Assembly (NCBI GenBank): GCA_030849065.1
Contig: JASAON010001384.1
Location: 1 to 19,330 of the forward strand
Length of the DNA stretch: 19,330 bases
From: Jaenimonas drosophilae
Lineage: Eukaryota > Euglenozoa > Kinetoplastea > Trypanosomatida > Trypanosomatidae
Direction: 5' to 3'
Position 1 is the stretch's first letter. Each line of letters begins with the position of its first letter. The notes under the pieces were generated by a model. That model was not told where the DNA came from, did no database searches, and saw only the letters and a program-made list of their open reading frames with translations. The position numbers and the translations under genes were made by a program. Positions 1 through 6,339 of this stretch are shown one piece after another.

Positions 1-173
1 GCCATCATCGTGCACACAACTTCACCGATTGGTGATATGGTTTCATTCTTTTTGGTTGTGCACGTGTGTGCGTGTGTGCTACTGACCACATCTTGTTTGC
101 CCAACGTGAATGAACGAGAACATGTGTTTTTATTTTTGTTTTGTGTTGTATGAGGAAGAGAGGCAGAGTCACA

Positions 174-188
174 ATTCGGTAGCCGAAT
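174..188. repeat. Short perfect inverted repeat
   Basis: ATTCGG and CCGAAT flank a three-base TAG spacer, giving a six-base-pair stem. No function is apparent. A tRNA-like box A (TAGCCGAATGG) overlaps it, but no correctly spaced box B follows. Confidence 0.35.
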
Positions 189-800
189 GGGCGGAGTTCA
201 ATTTCGGCGCGCACCCCCACCCTCCACACTCCCTTTTTTCTTTTAGTTGAATGACTGTTTTTTGTGTTTTTTTTGCTATTGTGGTTCTCACCTTTTTATT
301 TTTGGTTGATCCGCGTTCCCTTTCCTTTTTTTTTGTGTTTTTGTGTGGAACTGCGATTATTCTTCTCTTACTGTGGGTTTCCGTGTGGTCGGCATCTTTG
401 GGCCGATTGTGGATGCGCTCTGGGTGAGTGATGGATACCAGAGAGAAAAACATCTGCGGAACAACCTTTTTTTTTCATTGGCATGAGCTTTCATCAGATA
501 TATGTGCGACGCTCAGCGCGGGACAAAGACTTTGATTCATTTGTTATACCTGAAGAACAACAACTGTGGGAGGGATTCTTGTGTATGTGATGGGAGGAAC
601 CATTCATCACCGGGTGTATGCCATCGACTACCCAACTGCATGATGAGGTGCATTCATTTTCCCTGTTCTTCTTATTCTTGTTGCATAGAAAGAACCTTCT
701 TCATCCTCTTCAGGCAAACGAGGGCACCGCCGCTGTTTCTACTGTTTGATCAGTAACACGATTTTCACCCCCTGCGCCACACACCCGCACGCACGCTGGT

Positions 801-840
801 CTTTGTTCCCCTTCCCCAGCTTCCCGCCCATACTCTGTAG
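801..840 (+). promoter_or_regulatory. Candidate trans-splice acceptor of the RRM gene
   Basis: A C/T-rich stretch from about 801 to 838 is interrupted by one CAG (817-819) and ends in TAG at 838-840. Pyrimidine tract plus AG is the standard spliced-leader acceptor arrangement in kinetoplastids. Use of the second AG leaves a 40-base leader with no upstream ATG before the start codon at 881. The choice between the two AGs cannot be made from sequence. Confidence 0.5.
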
Positions 841-854
841 CATATACATTTATA

Positions 855-870
855 TATACGTATACGTATA
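855..870. repeat. Perfect 16-bp palindrome in the 5' leader
   Basis: TATACGTATACGTATA is its own reverse complement. It lies between the proposed splice acceptor and the ATG at 881, ending 10 bases before the start codon. In the mRNA it could form a short AU-rich hairpin or a self-duplex. No known factor site is recognised. Confidence 0.6.
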
Positions 871-880
871 CTCACATAAT

Positions 881-2185
881 ATGGCTTTGCTCTTTGTTGG
901 GCAGCTTCCCTACACCAACTTTTATGACAAGGACCTTCGTGACCTTTTTGATGAGTTTGGCACTGTGCAGTCTGCCAAGATCGTCCGCAAGGCACAGTTC
1001 ATTGGCTTCGTCACCTTCACAGACTGCGAGAGTGCCGACCGGGCCATTGTGCACTATCACGGCGAGGTGAAATCCACGGGACGTAGGCTACCCCTCCAGG
1101 TGATGTACGCCTACAACTCCAAGATGTGGAGCTGGTTTGGCATTGCTCATCGGCTCCTCTGCCATCGACACAACCGCAATTTGCGTCTTCCCACCTTCTG
1201 TTCTCGAATGCCCACCCTCTCCCCACGTTCGTGGGAGGAGCTGCCGCTGCCTTCCTATCTTGGCGGTGGCTGGCTTGTCAGAGAGACGGGGGTGGCTGCG
1301 TGCGATGACGCCTCCGTCACGGGCCGCCCACGCCCATCTACGATACCCGAGCCCATTTCTCCAGAATCTACGAGTAGCGGGGGAAGCAGCTCCTGCACAG
1401 CCACCACCTCTCCAGGCACAGGGGGCTCGCGCAGCACCACCAGCAGCAGTGAAGGACGGAGGTATAGGCAGAGTGCTCCTCGACCAGCATGTAGCTCAGA
1501 GGAAAGTTCCAAAGCGCCTCCTCGAGGGTCCAAACGCCGTCGTGAGAGCACGGATGAGCAGGAACAACCAACACAGCAATCTGGGATGTGTGATGAGCCT
1601 CCCACTGCCCCACTCTCGGCTCCTACGACGAGCCCCACACGGAAGGAACGCAAACGGCGTTATCGAAAGCTGCACATGCAAGATGAGGAGGACCTGGACC
1701 TACCCACCACCGACGGTGAGTGCGAGTGCCGCGCGAACACAACGATAGCAGACGACTATCACGTGGCCGTTCTGGGCAGCCTACCTTCCTCCTCCTCATC
1801 ATCGCTGCCCTTCTCTCACCATAGCACACCTCCCTCCCATCATGGTGATGCTGCCGATACACATTCGCATACACGCCATCATCGCCGCCAGCACGGTGTT
1901 GCGCTGCACCCAAGTCACTCCATGGGGCAGGCACATGTGCATCCCACCGTCTTCTCCATGGCTCATACTAGTCATGCTCCACTGGCGCACCATTTCACCA
2001 CGGAGCATCCTCATCCTCATCCATACCCATCGCCGCACACGTACCAGGTGGAGGGGGATCAGGGAATTCTGGATCACTCCCCTATTCTGCTCGGTGGTGG
2101 CAGCCAACAATTCATGGAGCCCATCTCGTCTTCATCCACCACACCCCATGACCGGGCTGCTGCTCGTAGGCAACGACGAGGTTGA
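881..2185 (+). CDS. RRM-domain RNA-binding protein with low-complexity, His-rich tail
   Basis: Predicted protein of 434 residues, probably a post-transcriptional regulator that binds RNA; kinetoplastids use many single-RRM proteins in place of promoter control. The RRM spans about residues 3-77. RNP2 is LFVGQL (4-9). RNP1 is QFIGFVTF (39-46); it keeps the aromatic and GFV core but lacks the usual leading Arg/Lys-Gly. The helix DKDLRDLFDEFGTV fits helix 1 of the fold. The remaining ~350 residues are disordered: Ser/Thr/Pro-rich stretches, a basic KRRR patch, a second KERKRRYRK patch, and a segment (294-386) with about 22 His in 93 residues. The start was chosen because 881 is the first ATG after the pyrimidine/AG signal and sits directly before the RNP2 strand; the frame is open further upstream but without an ATG. 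Residues ~83-150 have unusual composition (Trp, Cys, Arg), discussed as a possible paired frameshift. The RRM is confident; its RNA target and the tail's role are unknown. Confidence 0.85.
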   Translation: MALLFVGQLPYTNFYDKDLRDLFDEFGTVQSAKIVRKAQFIGFVTFTDCESADRAIVHYHGEVKSTGRRLPLQVMYAYNSKMWSWFGIAHRLLCHRHNRNLRLPTFCSRMPTLSPRSWEELPLPSYLGGGWLVRETGVAACDDASVTGRPRPSTIPEPISPESTSSGGSSSCTATTSPGTGGSRSTTSSSEGRRYRQSAPRPACSSEESSKAPPRGSKRRRESTDEQEQPTQQSGMCDEPPTAPLSAPTTSPTRKERKRRYRKLHMQDEEDLDLPTTDGECECRANTTIADDYHVAVLGSLPSSSSSSLPFSHHSTPPSHHGDAADTHSHTRHHRRQHGVALHPSHSMGQAHVHPTVFSMAHTSHAPLAHHFTTEHPHPHPYPSPHTYQVEGDQGILDHSPILLGGGSQQFMEPISSSSTTPHDRAAARRQRRG

Positions 2186-2227
2186 AGATGGGAGTGTTGC
2201 GGCCGTGGATGAATGGATGAATGAATC

Positions 2228-2241
2228 TTTTTTTTTTTTTT
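2228..2241 (+). repeat. T14 homopolymer just after the RRM gene
   Basis: Fourteen consecutive T, 43 bases after the stop codon. Together with the following GCCTCTTTTAG it forms a pyrimidine tract ending in AG near 2252. It could be a 3' UTR element or a cryptic acceptor. Confidence 0.7.
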
Positions 2242-3100
2242 GCCTCTTTTAGGGCAAGATCGCATATACATGATGTGGGTGGTGCCACCGGCTGCGCTAC
2301 ACACAGACATACTGCTGCTTGACGTGCAGCTCACTATCCCTGCACAGACGATGCAATATCCCCTCCACTGCTTTTTTTTTCTACTTTTTCTGTTCTTGTG
2401 TGAGGAGTGCTCTCTCAGCAGTGCTTGTTTCCTGTTTCTTGTTCGTTTTCTTGTTTTTTGATTCGCCCTTCTTGAGGGGGGCAGCTGATCTTCGTCACCT
2501 TCATCCTCTCGTCATCATCACCACATCTACTTACGTTTTTCATCTTTTTTTCTCTTTTGACTGTGAACTGACGCGAGGCCAAATTTCATCTCCTATTGCT
2601 TTGTTTCTTGCCGTTGTTTTATTTTCCTGTGAGGGATTCAACCATATCACACAACCTCCACCTCTCACCCCCACTCTCTCTCTCTTCGCTCAGCAGCGTT
2701 GTTGTTGTGATGCCATCTTAGTCATGGTGCGATGTAGTGTGTGCAGTAAGAGCAACTGGGGGCACACACACACAAAAAAACTCCCGATCGTCTTGTTTCT
2801 GAATTCATCAGATATTTATAGCTTTGCTTTTTATTGTTGTTGTTGTTGTGATGGTATGTGACATAGTAACACGTATATACACACCCACTCACCTTTTCAC
2901 GGCGCTTTGTTGCACTCACACACACAACCTATATATATTGATATACACTGGGAGAGGAGTGGGGGAGCACCGCCAGTCTCTTCGCCACACCCCATGCACG
3001 GGGCCTTTGCCTCCAGATGTTGTGTGTTGCAAACTTACAAGAAGTTGGCTAGATTCCCTTCCCCCCCGCTCACGTGATGACCCAACATGTCTCGAAACGT

Positions 3101-3154
3101 CTTTTGTTTTTGTTTTGTTTTGTTTTGCTTTGTTTTGTTCTTCTTTTGTTTCAG
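3101..3154 (+). promoter_or_regulatory. (TTTTG)-rich tract ending in CAG, possible splice acceptor
   Basis: Irregular TTTTG units run from 3101, ending in a T-rich stretch and TTTCAG at 3149-3154. It resembles an acceptor, but the first ATG downstream (3173) opens only about 53 low-quality codons. It may be a non-productive site, an acceptor for a non-coding transcript, or simple sequence. Confidence 0.3.
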
Positions 3155-3452
3155 AAACGGTTTCTCGGTATCATGCTTTTTTTCGTTGTTCTGCCTGAGT
3201 TGCATGCGCACATCACGTCCCGAGCATTTCACCACAGTCTCTCTCACCCACCACAACACAATTTGTTTTTCTGTTCCTGGAACAGACACAGCAACCTTCT
3301 TCATCTCTGCAATCCTTCTCCGCTTTGGTAACTGATCAATCGCAATCAAACACGATGAGCTTTTTTTTTTGGCGAAACGCCCTGTCAGCGGCGCACAATT
3401 ACATGATCTCTCCCAATCTTGGTGATCCTCCTACGTCGTGCTGTGGAGGAAG

Positions 3453-3508
3453 TTGTTTCTTGCTTCTCTTATTTTATTTTGTTGCTTTTGCCACACCACG
3501 TTTTGCAG
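3453..3508 (+). promoter_or_regulatory. Possible splice acceptor upstream of the doubtful ORF
   Basis: A T-rich pyrimidine stretch (3453-3490) is followed by TTTTGCAG with AG at 3507-3508. The next ATG (3531) opens a five-codon uORF. The ATG after that, at 3583, starts the 209-codon ORF. The arrangement is compatible with a gene but does not prove one. Confidence 0.3.
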
Positions 3509-3582
3509 CCGCGGCGCTGCACCACCGAGCATGGCAGTTGGGGCGTAGATTGCATTCACCGCATTCACGCCAGCTGTAACAC

Positions 3583-4212
3583 ATGAAGAATGGCGCACTT
3601 TCCATTGCAAGCTCCACACCTTCACAAATTTTTTTTTTTCGCTGGCCAACAACGTGTGACATACCAGTTTTGGATGCCTTTGTGTGTGGGGAACTGGAGA
3701 AGAAGGTTGACGGATACGTGACTCACAACCTACTTTCTCTTTACCTCCCTCCCCCAACTCTGCTCGTTCTTCGTGCTGAGATTCCTCACGAGTGCTGGCT
3801 TCTTCTTTTTGTTTGGCTATCTTCTCATCTACTGACGAAGGGTCATTTTTTCCTGTATCACTGCGCTTTCTTTTTTGTGTTTGGTTATCCGGTATTGTTG
3901 TTGCGGCCCCTCTTCTGCCTTCTATTATGTAGTGCCACCCCCCATTCTACGTGCATATTTCATTTATGCAGCACTCACTCATCCTACTATGAAGAGGATG
4001 AAGATGATGTGTGTGTGGGTTATATAGTCCTTGATGAGCTATCCCGTATTCATTGGATTCACTGGGGTGCTTTCAGAAGGTGGGGGAGGGATGAATGGCT
4101 GCCACTTCCGCTCAATGATTTGGAGCAATCATTCTCATCTTACATATCTTCATCTGTTTTGTTTTCTTTTGGTGGTGCCACGGCTTTCGGTGGCACACCA
4201 TCTCTCCGCTGA
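3583..4212 (+). CDS. Doubtful hypothetical protein, hydrophobic (209 residues)
   Basis: This ATG-started ORF is the longest on the + strand in the gap, and a pyrimidine/CAG signal lies 75 bases upstream. The product matches no family I recognise. Its middle (about residues 55-125) is rich in Leu, Phe, Val and Cys and could hold two or three membrane segments. This is followed by an acidic patch (YYEEDEDD) and a Trp-rich stretch with IHWIHW. Against coding: the + strand here is T-rich, which by itself lowers stop frequency and yields Phe/Leu/Ser/Cys-rich translations. An 11-T run sits near the start, and codon choice differs from the G/C-ending preference of the four solid genes. I consider it more likely UTR than gene. 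Confidence 0.18.
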   Translation: MKNGALSIASSTPSQIFFFRWPTTCDIPVLDAFVCGELEKKVDGYVTHNLLSLYLPPPTLLVLRAEIPHECWLLLFVWLSSHLLTKGHFFLYHCAFFFVFGYPVLLLRPLFCLLLCSATPHSTCIFHLCSTHSSYYEEDEDDVCVGYIVLDELSRIHWIHWGAFRRWGRDEWLPLPLNDLEQSFSSYISSSVLFSFGGATAFGGTPSLR

Positions 4213-4361
4213 TGCACAGTGAGTGGGGGAGAGCCCTCACCTTCTCTTTCATCTCAATACATCACCAGATCCAACTACACAGAAGCACCGCGGCACACAC
4301 ACACACATACATACGAGTTGGGTGAGCCTTCCTCGTTACTTGCCATGTGTGATCTCATCTG

Positions 4362-4375
4362 TTTTTTTTTTTTTT
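4362..4375 (+). repeat. T14 homopolymer
   Basis: Fourteen consecutive T about 140 bases before the WW-domain gene, just before the pyrimidine-rich acceptor region. Confidence 0.7.
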
Positions 4376-4460
4376 GGCCTCTCCACACAACTTCAATTGT
4401 GACGTAGCCGCATCCTCACATTCTTCGTTGGTGTTGCAACTTTGGGTTTCACAGTGCCAT

Positions 4461-4499
4461 TAACCTCTTGCTTCCTTCCTTCTATTTTTGTTCTTGTAG
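4461..4499 (+). promoter_or_regulatory. Trans-splice acceptor of the WW-domain gene
   Basis: A strong C/T tract containing CTTCCTTCCTTC and TATTTTTG ends in TTCTTGTAG, with AG at 4498-4499. The start codon follows 17 bases later, a very short leader. A second AG at 4506-4507 would make it shorter still. This is one of the two cleanest acceptors in the window. Confidence 0.65.
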
Positions 4500-4516
4500 T
4501 TGTTCAGATTGAAGGA

Positions 4517-4996
4517 ATGCCACCGAAGCGTGCCTCAGCGAAGAAAGCCCCCAATAAGAAGTCTGCGCCGTTGGCGGTAAAACGTGCCGCACCCGTGGCC
4601 GAAAGCCGCACATCCTCTTCTTTGGATGTGGAGGAGCACCATCGCGCTCCATCACCCTCACCCACAACTTCAGATGTTCTTCCTACTCTAAACAGTGCCA
4701 TGAACCACAACCTCAACACGTTTCACGGCAGCCGAGTGGCAACCACGATGCCTCCTTTAATTCCAGACAACGCCTCAGCGGAGGAGGCCTACCTCGTTGC
4801 CAGCCAACACGATGCATCCATACCCCTGAGCTCACTTCCCCCGGGCTGGGTTTGCTGGAGAGTGGGAGATGCGATGATGTATATCGATCACATCTCTCGT
4901 GAAGCCCATAAGGATGCTCCACCGTGGGTGGTGTGGCACAAGCGTGCGCTGAAGCGCGGCATGGAGCCATCTTCACGATGGGTATGGGGCCACTGA
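4517..4996 (+). CDS. Small protein with basic N-terminus and atypical WW domain
   Basis: Predicted protein of 159 residues. Residues 1-26 are Lys/Ala/Pro-rich (MPPKRASAKKAPNKKSAP), resembling histone H1-like or nuclear-localising sequence. Residues 27-100 look disordered. A WW module spans about 107-138: LPPGW (W111) begins it and MMYIDH (120-125) supplies the central strand. The expected second Trp, seven residues after that His, is not there; the stretch reads ISREAHKDAPP, with His131 near its place. WW domains bind Pro-rich ligands through an aromatic cradle that normally includes the second Trp, so ligand preference may be altered or binding lost. The C-terminus (PPWVVWHKRALKRG...) is basic and Trp-rich. 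The start was chosen because it is the first ATG after a clean acceptor; upstream in-frame sequence has only non-ATG codons and is intergenic in character. Real gene: likely. Partner and pathway: unknown. Confidence 0.75.
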   Translation: MPPKRASAKKAPNKKSAPLAVKRAAPVAESRTSSSLDVEEHHRAPSPSPTTSDVLPTLNSAMNHNLNTFHGSRVATTMPPLIPDNASAEEAYLVASQHDASIPLSSLPPGWVCWRVGDAMMYIDHISREAHKDAPPWVVWHKRALKRGMEPSSRWVWGH

Positions 4997-5050
4997 CATG
5001 CGCCACCACGTGATGTGAGGCAACAACACATATTGCTCGACGTACCATCG

Positions 5051-5082
<32 letters not shown>

Positions 5083-5083
5083 C
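5051..5083. repeat. (CA)n microsatellite
   Basis: A 25-base uninterrupted CA run, one G, then seven more bases of CA. It lies about 55 bases after the WW-domain gene stop. Confidence 0.9.
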
Positions 5084-5676
5084 TCATACTCTCTATCTAT
5101 GTTTCTATCTTCCTCAAACCTTCTTCTTTGTATCTCAGTGCAAGTAGTAGGATTGCGGCGAATTTATAGCTCGCTCCGCGCATTCGGTCTCTCCCACAAG
5201 ACCTCTTTTCACCCCACCCAACAACTCCCACACACACTCACACTCTCACACAAGTAGGCACTTAGGAGCCTGCTCTGTTTTTGCTGTAGTTGTGCGTGTG
5301 GCGATTCAGGCACCCGACGCGACCGGAGAGACTTGCAGGCACACACGCCATTCATTTTTGGAAGCCTGCCTCTCTTCTTCTCTCGCGTTGAGCCATCCAC
5401 CACGTTCTTGGTTGAGTACCCACACCAACAACACACACGCACTACACGGAAGCAAATAGGTCGCAGATACAGACGTTTTTCACGCAGACCTCGGTGATTG
5501 GCACCGCCATTCATCGCCCGTTTTTAACCCCCAACCACTTGTTATTTTTCTTCGTGCGTAGAAACAAAAAACCCCGGCGCAATCAGCCAATCTTCATCAT
5601 CATTGAATCACCGCTCGAGACAACAGCGTTGGTGTGCAGCTTGTTTGTGTGAAGGTGAGTCAGACCCACAAGCTAC

Positions 5677-5696
5677 CACACACACACACACACACA
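5677..5696. repeat. (CA)10 microsatellite
   Basis: Twenty bases of uninterrupted CA. Confidence 0.9.
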
Positions 5697-5722
5697 TACT
5701 CCCACCCCAGCGGCAAGACAGA

Positions 5723-5738
5723 ACACACACACACACAC
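5723..5738. repeat. (AC)8 microsatellite
   Basis: Sixteen bases of AC, 26 bases after the preceding CA tract. Confidence 0.9.
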
Positions 5739-6191
5739 GTTATCACTTGGCTGCTCATACCCCACACGCGGAGATCCAAGCAGGAAGGCTAGGCCCCCTC
5801 TCCTACCACTCTAGTTTCGTGGCCAGCTCGTGTGCTGTGTGGCCAATTTTTTCCCGTTTTTTTTGTTGTTTTGCTCTCTTTTCCCGTGCCCTCTGCGCTC
5901 TATTCTTGAACTCGCGGGAAAAGTTGTCGCTGCCGCTCGTTCAGCAAGTCCTCCTCAATCGTGCAGAGCTCCAGACACACACGAACGCAGATCGCTCTCA
6001 CAGTTTTTATTTTGTATCTTGTTTTTGGAAGGTTTCTTGTGGGTGTTCTCTGTTTCCCGCTCGGACGATATTCTTGCCTACTATCGTCGCGTGACTCCGT
6101 GCTCTCCTTGTGCTGTTGCTTTGCTGTTGTTGTGGCAGAGCGCGGATCAGCTTACTCCCGTTGCACACCAAAGCCAAGGCGCGCGCTCCCT

Positions 6192-6217
6192 CACACACTT
6201 ACACACACACACACACC
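6192..6217. repeat. Interrupted (CA)n microsatellite
   Basis: Two CA runs separated by TT, just upstream of the acceptor region of the giant gene. Confidence 0.85.
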
Positions 6218-6260
6218 AGCTCCTCGACGACCTACTACCAACACTCTCCATCAACACCAC

Positions 6261-6280
6261 TTTTTTCTTTTTGGTGTGAG
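6261..6280 (+). promoter_or_regulatory. Candidate trans-splice acceptor of the giant TPR-CHAT gene
   Basis: A T-rich tract (TTTTTTCTTTTT, 6261-6272) is followed by GTGTGAG with AG at 6279-6280. The leader would be 59 bases with no upstream ATG. Further AGs lie at 6280-6304, so the exact site is uncertain. Confidence 0.5.
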
Positions 6281-6339
6281 GAACGTGTCTGTGTTTGTGG
6301 CCTAGCAACACCACCATATTCCTTCACGACTCTGCAGCC

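Larger units (their letters stand above)
1..880. other. T-rich intergenic / 5' flanking region
   Basis: No convincing gene is seen here. The + strand is rich in T and TG, with several T runs of 7-9 bases (for example around 232-280 and 325-345). Short ORFs on both strands, including an ATG-started 84-codon one at 502, are rich in Cys, His and low-complexity sequence and look like chance products. The last 80 bases hold the pyrimidine/AG signal and short leader of the RRM gene. The stretch is probably the 3' flank of an upstream gene plus the 5' flank of the first gene. Confidence 0.6.
2186..4516. other. 2.3 kb T-rich intergenic region
   Basis: The gap is dominated by T runs (14 at 2228, 10 at 3361, 11 at 3629, 14 at 4362), TTTTG repeats and C/T stretches. 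It must hold the 3' UTR of the RRM gene and the 5' signal of the WW-domain gene. It is long compared with the other gaps here, and it contains two further pyrimidine-plus-CAG motifs (ending 3154 and 3508). A weakly supported 209-codon ORF follows the second. No tRNA, and no snoRNA with convincing paired boxes and terminal stem, was recognised. Confidence 0.6.
4997..6339. other. 1.3 kb intergenic region with CA microsatellites
   Basis: No gene is convincing. The + strand carries four CA tracts and, nearer the 3' end, C/T-rich stretches (for example 5846-5890). ORFs through it translate to His/Thr repeats or Cys/Leu-rich strings and are products of the repeats. It should contain the 3' UTR of the WW-domain gene and the leader of the giant gene. 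Confidence 0.6.

Noticed and set aside
180..210. tRNA-like box A (TAGCCGAATGG) and GTTCAATTTC
   Set aside because: The two boxes are only about 17 bases apart and the second lacks the required C. No acceptor stem is present.
502..756. 84-codon ATG ORF before the RRM gene
   Set aside because: Cys-rich, unpatterned translation, no acceptor signal directly upstream, and it overlaps the leader region of the RRM gene.
3074..3198. C/D snoRNA-like boxes (GTGATGA and CTGA)
   Set aside because: The spacing of about 115 bases is long, no terminal stem flanks the boxes, and such short motifs arise by chance.
5603..6305. Overlapping + strand ORFs in the CA-rich gap
   Set aside because: They are built from CA repeats (Thr-His strings) and T-rich stretches; their frames overlap each other and none has a recognisable domain.
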